DNA of 64,000 nucleotides from Pseudonocardiales bacterium (GCA_019247305.1 JAFAPC010000191.1:1-64000), one strand, 5' to 3'; shown: positions 33,314 through 42,876, counted from the stretch's first letter. Program-made: numbers and translations. The notes: generated by a model not told the origin, from the letters alone.

Positions 33314-34384
33314 TCAGCTGCCGGGGAGCTGGTCGAGGGTGACCATGACGGTGCGGGTGGCGCCTTCCTGGGTGGCCAGGGTGACCGGGATGGTCTGTCC
33401 CGGGTCGAGCTTGGCCAGGACCTGACCCAGCTCGGCAGTCCCATGCACCGGGACGTTGTTGACCGCGGTGATCACCTCACCGGCTTGTATCCCGGCGGCG
33501 GCCGCCGGCCCGCTGGGCACCACGCTGACCACCCCCACGCCGGCTGGTTGGCCGCTCAGGCCCACCATGGTGATCACCCGCAGACCCAGCTCGGCGCGAT
33601 GGGAGTTGACCACGTGGCCGTGGTGGGTAATGAGCTGCCCGGCGATGTCGGTGACAATATTGCTGGGAATCGCAAAGCCGATGCCCGGCGCGGCGGAGCT
33701 CCCCAGCGCACCCATCTGTGGCTCCAGCGCGGCCAGGGTGGGCACACCGATGACCTCGCCTGCCATGTCCACCAGCGCGCCGCCGCTGTTGCCCGGGTTC
33801 ACCGCGGCGCTGGTCTGGATGACATCAGGCAGCGTCGCGCCCGGGCCGGTCCCGGCGGGTTCGGTGACCGTGCGGCCGGTGGCCGAGACGATGCCGTTGG
33901 TGACGCTGCCGGTCAGCCCGAGCGGATTGCCCATCGCCAGCACGATCGCGCCGACCTGCAACCGGGTGGAATCGCCGAAGTGCGCCGGATGCAGCGACGC
34001 CGGTGGCTGATCGAGCTTGATGACGGCGAGGTCGTCGGGCCGGTAGGTGCCGACCAGCGTGGCCGGGAAGGCTTTCGGGTTGTCCGCTAGCCGCACCTGG
34101 AACCTGGTCGCCTGGCCCACCACGTGGGCGTTGGTGACGATGCTGCCGTGGGTGTCGAAGACGACGCCGGAGCCGAGGCTACGGCCGCTGGTGATCTGCA
34201 CGACCGAGGGCAGCACCTGCTGCACCACGCTGATGTAGGTCTGCTCCAGGGCGGGGACAGTCGCCGGCACCGACGACGGGCTGGACGAGGTCTGGAGGGT
34301 GGCGCCGTCGGCGGCGCATCCGGCGGCCAGGGTGATCGACGCGACGGCCAGCGCAGTCGCGAGCGCGGGGCGGAGCAGCTTCAT
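33314..34384 (-). CDS. HtrA/DegP-like trypsin-type protease with PDZ domain, lipoprotein
   Basis: A 356-residue secreted protein. The ATG at 34384 gives a signal peptide with a lipobox (ITLAAGC); the ORF-track extension upstream is not used. The catalytic triad is visible: His in IVTNAHVVG, Asp in YRPDDLAVIKLD and Ser in NPGNSGGALVD. A C-terminal PDZ domain (GVVSVVPSGPAAAAGIQAGE, AVNNVPVHG) follows. It acts as a periplasm-side quality-control protease anchored to the outer face of the membrane. It is divergent from the glycosyltransferase gene. Confidence 0.93.
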   Translation of the reverse strand: MKLLRPALATALAVASITLAAGCAADGATLQTSSSPSSVPATVPALEQTYISVVQQVLPSVVQITSGRSLGSGVVFDTHGSIVTNAHVVGQATRFQVRLADNPKAFPATLVGTYRPDDLAVIKLDQPPASLHPAHFGDSTRLQVGAIVLAMGNPLGLTGSVTNGIVSATGRTVTEPAGTGPGATLPDVIQTSAAVNPGNSGGALVDMAGEVIGVPTLAALEPQMGALGSSAAPGIGFAIPSNIVTDIAGQLITHHGHVVNSHRAELGLRVITMVGLSGQPAGVGVVSVVPSGPAAAAGIQAGEVITAVNNVPVHGTAELGQVLAKLDPGQTIPVTLATQEGATRTVMVTLDQLPGS

Positions 34385-34468
34385 CCCCCGGATCCTCGCC
34401 CGTGGCGCGGGGTTTCTCAAACAGCGCCTAGGGTCGCGGTTGCGCTCACACCCTGGCATGCTGCGTGG

Positions 34469-35689
34469 GTGCCACTGCTTGGGGCGCTTGGGACCGCCTC
34501 GGCGGTGACGTGGGCGTATCTGCTGATCGGGCACGGCGGCTTCTGGCTCACCTCAACTCGGCTGCCGGCCGAGGCGCCGGTGCCCGAGACCTGGCCGAGC
34601 GTTGGCATCATCGTCCCCGCACGCGACGAGGCGGCGGTGCTGAGCCAGACGCTGCCCACGCTGCTCACTCAGGACTACCCGGGCGAGCTCGCCGGGTGGC
34701 TCATCGACGACGGGAGCAGCGACGGCACGGGGGAACTCGCGCGCGCCCTCGCTGAGCTGGCCGGTCCCCGAACCCCGTTGACGGTGCTGGCTGCCCCGCC
34801 CCCGCCGCCGGGATGGACCGGCAAGCTCAACGCGCTGCAGCACGGCGTGGCCGCGGCCAGCGCCGCCGGGGTCGAGCTGCTGCTGTTCACCGATGCCGAC
34901 ATCGCCCACCACCCCGCCTCGGTGCGCCGGCTGGTCGCCAGCGCGCTGGCCAGCGACGACGACCTCGTCTCACTGATGGCGCTGCTGCGCACCCAGACCC
35001 GCTGGGAGCGCACCCTCATCCCGGCGTTCGTCTACTTCTTCGCCCAGCTCTACCCGTTCTCGCGAGTGGCCCGGCGCAGCGGACGGACCGCCGCAGCCGC
35101 CGGGGGTTGTGTCCTGCTGCGCCGAAGCGCACTTGAGCGGGCCGGGGGCCTGCGGCGGATCAGCGGCAGCCTCATCGACGACGTGGCCCTGGGCCGGCTG
35201 CTCAAGCGCTCCGGCGCACGGACCTGGCTGGGCTTCACCAGCGACCCACCCGAGGTGCGCAGCGTACGGCCCTACCCGCACCTCATCGACCTGTGGACCA
35301 TGGTCACCCGCAGCGCCTACACCCAGCTGCGCCGCTGCCCGGTGCTGCTCGCCGGCACGCTCGCCGGTCTGGGTCTGCTCTACGTCCTGCCGCCGATCGC
35401 CGCGCTGGTCGGGCTGGCCCAGCGCTCGCCGGTGCCCGCCGTGACCGGGCTGGGCGCGTGGGTCGCGATGGTCATCACCCAGACGCCGATCCTGCGGCTC
35501 TACGGCCTCTCACCGCTGCGCGGGCTCGCGCTGCCGGCCATCGCCGCGCTGTATGCCGCCATGACGGTCGACTCAGCGCGCCGGCACACGCGCGGTCGAG
35601 GCGGCGCCTGGAAAGGTCGCCTAGCCCCTACGCCTGGGCGGCCAGCACGTCCAGCGCGCGGCGCAGATCCTCCGGGTCCGGGCTGGTGA
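34469..35689 (+). CDS. Family 2 glycosyltransferase (HpnB-like)
   Basis: A 406-residue membrane-linked glycosyltransferase. A leading hydrophobic helix ([20 protein letters not shown]) is followed by a GT-A domain: [34 protein letters not shown] (DxD-type metal site), [16 protein letters not shown], then three C-terminal helices. The overall layout resembles hopanoid-associated HpnB and similar membrane GT2 enzymes. The GTG at 34469 is my choice for start; an upstream in-frame start inside the divergent promoter region cannot be excluded. Its 3' end overlaps the convergent RluD gene by about 60 bases. Substrate unknown, and no hopanoid genes are nearby. Confidence 0.82.
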   Translation: MPLLGALGTASAVTWAYLLIGHGGFWLTSTRLPAEAPVPETWPSVGIIVPARDEAAVLSQTLPTLLTQDYPGELAGWLIDDGSSDGTGELARALAELAGPRTPLTVLAAPPPPPGWTGKLNALQHGVAAASAAGVELLLFTDADIAHHPASVRRLVASALASDDDLVSLMALLRTQTRWERTLIPAFVYFFAQLYPFSRVARRSGRTAAAAGGCVLLRRSALERAGGLRRISGSLIDDVALGRLLKRSGARTWLGFTSDPPEVRSVRPYPHLIDLWTMVTRSAYTQLRRCPVLLAGTLAGLGLLYVLPPIAALVGLAQRSPVPAVTGLGAWVAMVITQTPILRLYGLSPLRGLALPAIAALYAAMTVDSARRHTRGRGGAWKGRLAPTPGRPARPARGADPPGPGW

Positions 35690-36557
35690 ACTCCACCCAG
35701 CGGTCGTCGGCGGGATGCGGGAAGCCCAACCGCGCGGCGTGAAGCCACTGCCGCTCCAACCCGAGCCGCTGCGCCAGCGCGGGGTCCGCGCCATAGGTGA
35801 GGTCCCCACAACAGGGGTGGCGCAGCGCGGCGAAGTGCACCCGGATCTGATGGGTGCGACCGGTCTGGAGGGTGACCTCACACAGCGAGGCAGCCGGGAA
35901 CGCCTCGATCACCTCGTAGTGCGTCACCGACGGCTTGCCGCCCGCCACCACGGCAAAACGCCAGTCGTGCTGGGGGTGGCGGGCGATCGGGGCGTCGATG
36001 GTGCCTCGGGTGGGATCCGGGTGGCCCTGCACCAGTGCCCGGTAATGCTTGGCGACGCTGCGGTCCCGGAATGCCCGCTTGAGCGCCGAGTAGCCACGCG
36101 AGGACTTGGCTACCGCCATCAGTCCGCTGGTGCCCACGTCCAGCCGGTGCACCACGCCGTGGCGCTCAGCCGGGCCGGCGGCGGCGATCTGGATTCCGGC
36201 CGCAGCAAGCCCTTCGAGCACGGTCGGCCCACTCCAGCCGGGGCTGGGGTGCGCCGCCACCCCGACCGGCTTGTCCACCACCACCAGGTCGGCATCGTCA
36301 TGCAACACCCGCAGCCCCCTCACCGGCTCGGCGCGCACCTCGGTGGGTCGCGCCGGCTCGGGCAGGGTCACCTCCAGCCAGCTGCCCGCGGCGAGGCGGT
36401 CGGACTTGCTGACCGGGCTGCCGTCGAGAAGCACCACACCGGCCTCGGTCAGCCCGGCCACCACGGTGCGCGACAACCCCAGCAGCCGGGCCAACCCGGC
36501 GTCCACGCGCATCCCCGCCAGCCCTTCAGGCACCGGTAGCGTCCGAACCTCGCTCAC
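35628..36557 (-). CDS. rluD: 23S rRNA pseudouridine synthase RluD-like
   Basis: A 309-residue enzyme. GTG 36557 overlaps the lspA stop (GTGA). An N-terminal S4 domain ([21 protein letters not shown] and [17 protein letters not shown]) precedes the catalytic domain with the active-site Asp in [16 protein letters not shown]. Downstream family motifs include [38 protein letters not shown] and [12 protein letters not shown]. It converts uridines of large-subunit rRNA (helix 69 in the model enzyme) to pseudouridine. The lspA-rluD order is standard in actinomycetes. Confidence 0.95.
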   Translation of the reverse strand: MSEVRTLPVPEGLAGMRVDAGLARLLGLSRTVVAGLTEAGVVLLDGSPVSKSDRLAAGSWLEVTLPEPARPTEVRAEPVRGLRVLHDDADLVVVDKPVGVAAHPSPGWSGPTVLEGLAAAGIQIAAAGPAERHGVVHRLDVGTSGLMAVAKSSRGYSALKRAFRDRSVAKHYRALVQGHPDPTRGTIDAPIARHPQHDWRFAVVAGGKPSVTHYEVIEAFPAASLCEVTLQTGRTHQIRVHFAALRHPCCGDLTYGADPALAQRLGLERQWLHAARLGFPHPADDRWVEFTSPDPEDLRRALDVLAAQA

Positions 36558-37177
36558 TGCGGGGCCCCCCATCCGGTAGGTCCTGATCCAGGCCCGCGGG
36601 AGAGTCGATGGCCCCGGGTCCCGTCGAAGTCCCGGCCGGTGACGGCAAGCCACACCAGCACCACCACACCGCACACGATCGCCGAGTCCGCCAGGTTGAA
36701 TACCGGCCACACGCTGCCATCCGGGGCCAACAGCGACAAGAAGTCCACCACATGCCCGCGCAACGGCCCGGGGGCGCGCAGCAGCCGGTCGACCAAGTTA
36801 CCCAGCGCACCCCCCAGCACCAGCCCAAGCCCGAACGCCCACCCAACGCTGCGCAACCGGGGCGCCAACCGGACGATCGCCACCACCACGCCCAGCGCGA
36901 TCAGCGACAGCAGCCAGGTCAACCCGGTCGCCAGGGAAAATGCCGCCCCCGAGTTGCGGTAGACCACCAGGTACAGCCCACCACCCAACAGCTTCAGCGG
37001 TGGATGGCCTTCGAGGATCCGCACCGCAAGGGTCTTGCTCAGCACGTCCAGCAGGAGCGTGACCGTGGCGGTGAGGGCCAGCAAGCCGATCCGGCGGCGT
37101 CCCGGCAACACCTCGGGGACCTCCCGGTGGTCGGCGGCCGATTCCTCGGCATGCGGTGATGGGTTCATGGTCACCAT
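36554..37177 (-). CDS. lspA: Lipoprotein signal peptidase
   Basis: A 207-residue membrane protease with four helices and the two catalytic aspartates in GNLVDRLLR and FNLADSAIV, plus [11 protein letters not shown]. It cleaves the signal peptide of prolipoproteins at the lipid-modified Cys, and so processes the lipoproteins encoded elsewhere in this window. I chose the ATG at 37177 (GGCAGGTGG just upstream); ATG 37168 is almost as good. The N-terminal cytoplasmic stretch of about 28 residues is long, as in many actinomycetes. Confidence 0.95.
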   Translation of the reverse strand: MVTMNPSPHAEESAADHREVPEVLPGRRRIGLLALTATVTLLLDVLSKTLAVRILEGHPPLKLLGGGLYLVVYRNSGAAFSLATGLTWLLSLIALGVVVAIVRLAPRLRSVGWAFGLGLVLGGALGNLVDRLLRAPGPLRGHVVDFLSLLAPDGSVWPVFNLADSAIVCGVVVLVWLAVTGRDFDGTRGHRLSRGPGSGPTGWGAPQ

Positions 37178-37200
37178 TGTGACCACCTGCCTTTCGCTGC

Positions 37201-38679
37201 TCAGGTGCCGGTCTCCCCGAGCCATCGGGCCAGCCGGCCGACCCGGTGCACGGCCCGGAGCCGCTGCTGCGCCTGATCCCGGGCACCGAGCGTCGTGACG
37301 ACCAACAACTGGTCGTCCTCCTGAAGCCGGGTGGTCGGCGCTGGGGTGAACCCTTGGCTGTTGCGCACGACCAGACTGACCACCGCCCCGGCGGGAAGCC
37401 GCAGCTCCCAGAGGTAGACACCGTGCAGCCGCGAGAAGCGGGGAATCCGGACCTGCAGCAGCTGCGCGTCCATCTCGTCTAGGGCAGCGGAGTCAACCTC
37501 TATGTCCTGGCCCTGCTCTGGGCGGGACAGTCCCAACCAGCGCACCACCGGCGCCACCGTGACCCCCTGCACCACGGTGAGCAGCACCACCAGGACGAAC
37601 ACCACGTCCACCAGCCGCTGGGCACCCGGGAAGCCTCTGGTGAGCGCGATCAGCGCCAGCACAATGGGGACCGCGCCGCGCAACCCCGACCAGGACAGAA
37701 AGGCCTGCTCCCGCCAGGGCACCCGCAACGGTGCCAGGGCAAGTGCCACCGACAACGGACGCGCCGCCGCGACCAGCACGGCCCCGGCGAGCAGCGCTGG
37801 GATCACCGCACCGGCTAAGCGGGCCGGCGAGGCGTACAGGCCCAGCAGCACAAACAGGCCAATCTGGGCGAGCCAGCCCAGGCCCTCGGCGAAGGACACA
37901 GTGTCCCCGCGGTGCGGCAGGCGCGCGTTGCCGAGCACCAGCCCGGCCTGGTAGGTGGCCAGGAAACCCGAGGCGTGCAGACCCTGCCCGAGGGCGAAGG
38001 CGAGCACGCAGACCGCGATCGTGGCCAGCGGGTACAGGCCGGTCGCGGGCAGCGCCGCCCGGCGCAAGGTCCACGCTCCGGCGAATCCCAGCGCCACCCC
38101 CACCAGCGTGCCGACGAGCAGCTCGTAGCCAACGAGGAGGGGCGTCCACCAGCGCAGCGGGTCGCCCGCCGCGAGGAGCACCACCGCGATGTAGACCGGC
38201 GCGTCGTTGATGCCGGACTCCATCTCCAACGCGCCGGCCAGCTGGGGCGGCACGTTCAGCGCCCGCAACACGCTGAAGACCGCGGCCGCGTCGGTCGAGG
38301 ACAGCACCGCGCCCCACAGCAGCGCCGTGCGCCAGTCCAGCCGCAGCACCAGGTGCAGCGCCGAGCCGGTGATGGCGATGTTCGCCACGACCGCCACGGT
38401 GGCCAGCGCGATCCCCCGGGCCAGTGCTGGGCGAACCACCGACCAGCGCGTGGTGAGACCGCCTTCGGCCAGGATGAGGACCAGACCGGCGATGCCCGCG
38501 GCGGCGGTGAGTGGCGCATTGGAGAACTCGATGCCCAGGCCAGACTCGCCGAGCAGCAGGCCGATGGCCAGGTAGAGCAGCAGTGACGGCAGCCCGAGCC
38601 GGGTGGAGATCCGCACGGCGAGCACAGCCAGCAGCAGCACCGCCGCCCCCGCCCCGAGCGCGAGCTCCACCGCCGTCAC
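37201..38679 (-). CDS. K+/H+ antiporter of the CPA1 family (CvrA/NhaP2-like)
   Basis: A 492-residue transporter with about 12-13 helices (LPSLLLYLAIGLLLGESGLGIEF; SGINDAPVYIAVVLLAAGDP containing the ND motif; FLSWSGLRGAVPIVLALIAL with the GLRGA motif). The ESGxND region is the ion site of CPA antiporters. The last 90 residues form an RCK_C/TrkA-C-like regulatory domain (GAVVSLVVRNSQG, EDDQLLVVTTLGARDQAQQRL). It likely exchanges potassium or sodium for protons. It ends 23 bases upstream of lspA. Confidence 0.9.
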   Translation of the reverse strand: MTAVELALGAGAAVLLLAVLAVRISTRLGLPSLLLYLAIGLLLGESGLGIEFSNAPLTAAAGIAGLVLILAEGGLTTRWSVVRPALARGIALATVAVVANIAITGSALHLVLRLDWRTALLWGAVLSSTDAAAVFSVLRALNVPPQLAGALEMESGINDAPVYIAVVLLAAGDPLRWWTPLLVGYELLVGTLVGVALGFAGAWTLRRAALPATGLYPLATIAVCVLAFALGQGLHASGFLATYQAGLVLGNARLPHRGDTVSFAEGLGWLAQIGLFVLLGLYASPARLAGAVIPALLAGAVLVAAARPLSVALALAPLRVPWREQAFLSWSGLRGAVPIVLALIALTRGFPGAQRLVDVVFVLVVLLTVVQGVTVAPVVRWLGLSRPEQGQDIEVDSAALDEMDAQLLQVRIPRFSRLHGVYLWELRLPAGAVVSLVVRNSQGFTPAPTTRLQEDDQLLVVTTLGARDQAQQRLRAVHRVGRLARWLGETGT

Positions 38680-38749
38680 GCGCGGATTGTCCTCCCGTCT
38701 GGCCGCTGCGGCTGTGACTACTCAGCCTGGGACCGCTGCGCCGGGCCGC

Positions 38750-39538
38750 TCAGGTGGACCAGGAGACGGTGACCAGCTCGCGGCACCGCGGGCCCAAGGC
38801 GGCCACCGCCTCGATGACCTCACCCCGACGCTCGATGGGCAGGCACAGCCTGCGCAGCGAGAAATCGACCTCCGCCTCGGGGGAGCGAGGACGGGCGGGC
38901 CGGGTCCAGCGCTGGACCTCGGGGTGTATCCCCACTTCGGACACCACGGCCAGCGCGTCGTCCACGGTCGCCGGGGGTGGCCGGCGCAACCCGTGGAAGT
39001 GCTCCCACAACGGGTCCAGCCAGGCCCCTGGGTGCACGGCATGCAGCTCGACGACGACCCCGCGGCGGGCCGCGGCATCCAGCGCCATGACGAAAGAGCC
39101 TAAGTCGAGGGTGTTGTAGCCGACGTGGTGGCTGACCACGACGTCAGCAACGCCCGCCTCAGCGGCTACCTGCGGCCACGGGCCGGACACGCTGCGATGT
39201 ACCAGCCCCCGTTGAGCGCAGGCCTGCTCGAAGGCGCGCAGCATGTCCTCGGCGTGATCCACCCCGGTCAGATGCTGGACCCGGGGCGCCAAAGCCAGAC
39301 CGGCGGCACCTGCACCGCACCCGACGTCGAGCACCGTCCCGCCGTCAGGTCCCAGCAGCTGTAGCCCGGTGCGCCGGGAGGGGGTGTCCTCCGGAGTCAC
39401 CGGCGGCACAAAGTAGCCGGGATCGTGTCGGTGCGGGTCCCGGGGAGCGGCGGCTCGGATCTCAGCGGGGATCTCCCGCGCCTGCAACAGGCCCCGCCAC
39501 CGCTGCGCGGCAGGACCCGTGGTGAGTGGCGGGCTCAA
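38750..39538 (-). CDS. Class I SAM-dependent methyltransferase
   Basis: A 262-residue protein. I take the TTG at 39538, which overlaps the stop of the upstream gene (TTGA) and follows a GGAAG; the ORF-track N-terminus is a shadow of that gene. The SAM-binding motif is VLDVGCGAGAAGLALAPRV, then LTGVDHAEDML and VADVVVSHHVGYN. The N-terminal YFVPPVTPEDTPSRRTGLQLL segment is family-like for a group of uncharacterised actinomycete methyltransferases linked to the division gene block. Substrate unknown. Start codon choice is moderately sure. Confidence 0.85.
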   Translation of the reverse strand: MSPPLTTGPAAQRWRGLLQAREIPAEIRAAAPRDPHRHDPGYFVPPVTPEDTPSRRTGLQLLGPDGGTVLDVGCGAGAAGLALAPRVQHLTGVDHAEDMLRAFEQACAQRGLVHRSVSGPWPQVAAEAGVADVVVSHHVGYNTLDLGSFVMALDAAARRGVVVELHAVHPGAWLDPLWEHFHGLRRPPPATVDDALAVVSEVGIHPEVQRWTRPARPRSPEAEVDFSLRRLCLPIERRGEVIEAVAALGPRCRELVTVSWST

Positions 39539-40083
39539 CTGCTTCCGGCGGTGGTCGTGCGGGGGAGGCGGTGCTTGCGGGCCAACGTCGTGTCCGGCCG
39601 ACACCGACCACACGGTGTGAAACCCAACTCTCTGGCTTCTCGTACCGGCAACCGCTCGGCTCGAGCGCGGTCGGGCCACCTACAGCGAGGGAGGTGGTAG
39701 CGCGGGTGTTCGTCCACCACCAGCACCTCGTCCATCAGCTCGTAGATCACCAGCAGATCTGCGGCATCGGTGTCCTCCTCAGCAGGCTCTGTCTCACCGA
39801 GTTGGGCCTCACCAAGATGGGCCTCACCGGGCTGGGCGTCCTGCTCAGCGGACGCCCAGCCCGGCACAGCCTCTGGGGACGGAACTTCGGGCGGGTCCTG
39901 GTGCTGCACCCAGGACCGCCGCCATCGCCGGAGGATCAGCGCTGCAGCCAGGGCACTCAGCGCGACCGATCCCCACGCCAGACCAGCATGACCAGTGCCG
40001 AGCGCCGTGATGAGCAATCCCACCGCTGCCAGCAGCAGTCCTACCGTGACCAACACGTCGAGCCGGTCAGCCGGCTTCGGCAC
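39535..40083 (-). CDS. Two-helix membrane protein with C-terminal Cys/His motif (Rv2144c-like position)
   Basis: A 182-residue protein. The GTG at 40083 overlaps the divIVA stop region by 17 bases. Two N-terminal helices ([19 protein letters not shown] and [18 protein letters not shown]) form a hairpin. An acidic linker follows with a short repeat ([18 protein letters not shown]). The C-terminal domain carries conserved Cys and His residues ([14 protein letters not shown] and [11 protein letters not shown]) that could bind metal. A small membrane protein in this place, next to wag31/divIVA, is known in mycobacteria. Function unknown; a role in polar growth is only suggested by context. Confidence 0.75.
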   Translation of the reverse strand: MPKPADRLDVLVTVGLLLAAVGLLITALGTGHAGLAWGSVALSALAAALILRRWRRSWVQHQDPPEVPSPEAVPGWASAEQDAQPGEAHLGEAQLGETEPAEEDTDAADLLVIYELMDEVLVVDEHPRYHLPRCRWPDRARAERLPVREARELGFTPCGRCRPDTTLARKHRLPRTTTAGSS

Positions 40084-40852
40084 GTGCGCCGAACCCGGAG
40101 GTGACAAAGCTCTGGGTGCGCACCGCGTCGGCTGGCGCAGCAGATCCGCGCCCATCAAGTTCCCGGAGCTGGGACTCCAGGTAGGTCTTCAAGCGAGTGC
40201 GGTACTCACGCTCGAACGTGCGCAGCTCGTCGATCTTCTTCTCTAGGATGTTCTTCTCGTGGCTGATCGAACCAATGATCTCGGTGTGCTTGCGCGCCGC
40301 CTCGCGCTCCAACGCGGCGGCCTTCTCCCGGGACTGCCGGTCCAGGGCTTCAGCTCGGGTGCGAGCGTCATTGAGCATGGTCTCGGCTCGGCCTCTGGCC
40401 TCGTTGACCATACCGTCGGCCTTGGCCCTGGCGTCGGAAAGCAGCTGCTCAGACTTGGTTCGGGCTTCGCCCAACATCCCGTCCGCCTCGGCTTTGGCCT
40501 CGCCGGTCAACCGGTCCGCCATCTCCTGGGCCAGACCCAGCACCTTGGCCGCTTGGACGTGATGGTCGCCACCGGAGGAGGTGTGTTCCATCATCGGCGG
40601 CACCGGGGCCATCATCGGCCGCGGCGGCTCCAGCGGGCGAAGGTTGCGTCCCGTATCGATCGGCGCTGTGCGCATCTGCTGATCGAGATGCGCAACGTGG
40701 TTGCGAAGATCGTTGTTTTCCTCGATCAACCGAGTCAGCTCGGACTCAACGAGGTCGAGGAAGGCGTCCACCTCGTCCTCGTTGTAGCCCCGCTTGCCGA
40801 TCGGCGGCTTACTGAACGCGACGTTGTGAACGTCGGCGGGGGTCAACGGCAT
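40067..40852 (-). CDS. divIVA: Polar growth coiled-coil protein DivIVA (Wag31)
   Basis: A 261-residue protein. The N-terminal lipid-binding domain is typical ([36 protein letters not shown]). After a Pro/Met linker, a long coiled coil follows ([16 protein letters not shown]-like heptads, [31 protein letters not shown]). It marks negatively curved membrane at the cell pole and recruits the wall-growth machinery. GAGGTGATC before the ATG is a strong ribosome binding site. A perfect 7-base dyad lies 29 bases upstream. Confidence 0.97.
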   Translation of the reverse strand: MPLTPADVHNVAFSKPPIGKRGYNEDEVDAFLDLVESELTRLIEENNDLRNHVAHLDQQMRTAPIDTGRNLRPLEPPRPMMAPVPPMMEHTSSGGDHHVQAAKVLGLAQEMADRLTGEAKAEADGMLGEARTKSEQLLSDARAKADGMVNEARGRAETMLNDARTRAEALDRQSREKAAALEREAARKHTEIIGSISHEKNILEKKIDELRTFEREYRTRLKTYLESQLRELDGRGSAAPADAVRTQSFVTSGFGARAEAG

Positions 40853-40880
40853 TGGATCACCTCACGCACTCCTCGACGAC

Positions 40881-40906
40881 TATGTACACGCTGGGGAACG
40901 TACATA
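40881..40906. promoter_or_regulatory. Inverted repeat upstream of divIVA
   Basis: TATGTAC and GTACATA form a perfect 7-base inverted repeat with a 12-base spacer, 29-54 bases before the divIVA start. The size and position suit a repressor or activator site at the divIVA promoter. No binding protein can be named. Confidence 0.45.
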
Positions 40907-40974
40907 CTGCGGGACATCTTGGGGGGACATCCTGGGGCACGGGCCATCATGCGGGGGCCGCTAGGGTGTCATGG

Positions 40975-41250
40975 CTACACCACGCGCATCAGGATGAGCA
41001 CCAGGAACAACAAAATCATGATGGACAGGTCCAGCCCCACACCCCCGATACGGATGGGCTTGACCACCCGACGGAGCGCGCGGACCGGTGGGTCCGTCAT
41101 GGTATAGACCGACTCCAGGGCGATTGCCACCACCCCCACCGGTTGCCAGCTGCGGGCAAAGGTGCGCACCAGCTCAACGACGATACGTGCCGTGAGCAGC
41201 AACCAAAAGAAGAGAAGCAGGTCGTGAACGACCGCCCGGACCACATCCAC
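40975..41250 (-). CDS. yggT: YggT-family membrane protein
   Basis: A 91-residue membrane protein with two helices: LLLFFWLLLTARIVVELVRTF and LDLSIMILLFLVLILM. The YggT signature TMTDPPVRALRRVVKPIRIGGVGLDLS sits between them. The GTG at 41250 gives the expected start; the much longer ORF-track N-terminus is Arg-rich shadow sequence. It lies between sepF and divIVA, as in all actinomycete division clusters. Proposed roles in division or osmotic tolerance are not established. Confidence 0.9.
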   Translation of the reverse strand: MDVVRAVVHDLLLFFWLLLTARIVVELVRTFARSWQPVGVVAIALESVYTMTDPPVRALRRVVKPIRIGGVGLDLSIMILLFLVLILMRVV

Positions 41251-41318
41251 AGCGACACTCTGCCATCGGCAGCGAGGCGGCGATGAACCGGGGTCCCTTG
41301 ACCGGGTTACGTCAGGGG

Positions 41319-42044
41319 TCAGCTGAACAAGTGACCTTCGGCGATCCGGCGCCGGTCTTCGGCAGAGACCTCGACGTTGGGCGGCGAGAGCAGGAAGACC
41401 TTGTTGGTGACCTTGTCGATCGAGCCCCGGAGCGCAAAGGCCAGACCAGCCGCGAAGTCGACGAGCCGCTTGGCGTCGCGGTCCTCCATTCCCGTCAGAT
41501 TCATGATCACTGGATTGCCCTCCCGGTAGCGTTCGCCGACAGGGCGGGCCTCGTTGTAGTTGTGCGGATGCAACGTGACGATGCGGGCCAGCGGGTGCGC
41601 GGCGTCGTCTCCGAGCAGGTCGTCGGCGAACGGGTCGGCTCGCAACACCGGCGGGACCCGGTGCGGGGCGACCGGTTGACGGACCGTGGACCTGGTGGTG
41701 GGGGCGGCCGTGTCGATGGCCAGCGAGCCCCGCACCGGAGTTTGCCCAGCGCAGGGGTCCGTCACGCGAGACTCGGCGGCTCGCGGCTCCCTGCTCCAAG
41801 AAGGCTCCCTGCTCCAGGAAGGCTCCCTGCTCCAGGAAGGCTCTGTGGTCCAGGACGGGTAGCGGGTAGAGTGCAGCCGCGGCGGCGCATGATGCCCGGT
41901 CGGGGTGGTCACGCCCTCGCCGTAGTCGTTCGACTCCGGGTGAGCCGAACGATGATCTGGGTGGTAGTCGGCGAACTCGGCTGCGTCGAACTCCTCGGCG
42001 GGGACCATGCCGAAGTACGCCTTCAGCCTGTGCAGCGCGCTCAT
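41319..42044 (-). CDS. sepF: Cell division protein SepF
   Basis: A 241-residue protein. GGAAGG before the ATG at 42044 fixes the start. The N-terminus is the membrane-binding amphipathic helix (MSALHRLKAYFGMV). A long variable linker follows, with four 6-residue repeats (WSREPS type) encoded by an 18-bp tandem DNA repeat. The C-terminal SepF domain spans about 150-241 (IVTLHPHNYNEARPVGERY, NPVIMNLTGMEDRDAKRLVD, FAAGLAFALRGSIDKVTNKV, FLLSPPNVEVS). It anchors FtsZ to the membrane and is essential for Z-ring formation in actinomycetes lacking FtsA. Confidence 0.96.
   Translation of the reverse strand: MSALHRLKAYFGMVPAEEFDAAEFADYHPDHRSAHPESNDYGEGVTTPTGHHAPPRLHSTRYPSWTTEPSWSREPSWSREPSWSREPRAAESRVTDPCAGQTPVRGSLAIDTAAPTTRSTVRQPVAPHRVPPVLRADPFADDLLGDDAAHPLARIVTLHPHNYNEARPVGERYREGNPVIMNLTGMEDRDAKRLVDFAAGLAFALRGSIDKVTNKVFLLSPPNVEVSAEDRRRIAEGHLFS
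41785..41856 (-). repeat. 18-bp tandem repeat inside sepF
   Basis: Four consecutive 18-base units (GGCTCCCTGCTCCAGGAA and variants) lie at 41785, 41803, 41821 and 41839. The second and third are identical, the first differs at one base, the fourth is more degenerate. They encode the SWSREP repeats of the SepF linker. In-frame unit length means copy-number change would lengthen or shorten the linker without breaking the gene. Confidence 0.9.
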
Positions 42045-42123
42045 CGTCTCGCCTTCCTGTCCCGCCCGTCGACGTACCACCCGCCCAACCACGCTGGGGA
42101 AGGAGTCAGGCCGTGGGATACGG

Positions 42124-42876
42124 TCAAAATGAGGTTAACGGCCGATCGCCCAGGAGCGCGGTTCCGACACGCACGCAGGTCGCACCGTAGGTGATGGCCT
42201 GCTCGAGATCACCGCTCATCCCGGCGGAAAGCTCGACCGCGCCGGGGTGCGCCTGGCGCAGCCGCGCTGCGGCCGCACCGAGTTGGGCGAAGGCGGGTTC
42301 CGGATCGACCCCAAGCGGGGCGATCCCCATCACTCCCTCCAGCCGGAGCTGTGGGGCGGCGGCCACCCGATCGGCCAGCGCCGCAAGGTGGGGCAGCGGG
42401 CAGCCGCCCCGAGTGGGGTCGCCATCCAGGCTGGCCTGAACGAGCACGCCCAAGGCGTCGCGCCGGTGGCCGGCCTCCCGGGCGAGGCGGGCAGCCCGGT
42501 CTAGCGCATCGACCAGGCGGGCTGAGTCCACTGACTGCACCTGCACCGCCCATCGGGCCACCGATCGGGACTTGTTGCGCTGCACGTGACCGACCATGTG
42601 CCAGCGGACCCTCGCCGCCGGGCGCAGCGCGGCAACCTCGGCCACCTTGGCGGCAGCTTCGGAGTCTCGGGACTCCGCGGCGTCGAGCAGGCCGAGGTCA
42701 ACAAGCAGCGCCACGTCCGCGGCCGGGAAGGTCTTGGTGACCGGGAGCAGCCGCACCTGCGCGGGATCCCGGCCCGCCGCAGCGCACGCGGCGGCGATGC
42801 GGCCGCGAAGGCGCATCAGTGCCGCAGCCAGCTCATCGCGGCGGGCCGCAGCCAGCTCATCGCGGCAACCGTCCAC
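42124..42876 (-). CDS. yggS: YggS/PLPBP family pyridoxal-phosphate homeostasis protein
   Basis: A 250-residue single-domain PLP-binding protein of the alanine-racemase-like barrel fold. The PLP lysine is in LLPVTKTFP. Further motifs are RWHMVGHVQRNKSRSVA, VQSVDSARLVDALDR, VLVQASLDGDPTRGGC, MGIAPLG, LSAGMSGDLEQAI and VRVGTALLGDR. Its N-terminus has a tandem duplication (RDELAAA twice). GTG start. The gene lies between pgeF and sepF as usual. Confidence 0.94.
   Translation of the reverse strand: MDGCRDELAAARRDELAAALMRLRGRIAAACAAAGRDPAQVRLLPVTKTFPAADVALLVDLGLLDAAESRDSEAAAKVAEVAALRPAARVRWHMVGHVQRNKSRSVARWAVQVQSVDSARLVDALDRAARLAREAGHRRDALGVLVQASLDGDPTRGGCPLPHLAALADRVAAAPQLRLEGVMGIAPLGVDPEPAFAQLGAAAARLRQAHPGAVELSAGMSGDLEQAITYGATCVRVGTALLGDRPLTSF
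42821..42868 (-). repeat. 24-bp tandem duplication in the 5' end of yggS
   Basis: Two 24-base units (42821-42844 and 42845-42868) differ only in the last two bases. They encode the repeated RDELAAA at the protein N-terminus, in frame and outside the PLP domain. Confidence 0.85.

Noticed and set aside
38750-39679. Longer methyltransferase start at 39679
   Set aside because: The extra 47 residues are a shadow of the upstream membrane-protein gene; a TTGA overlap with GGAAG supports 39538.
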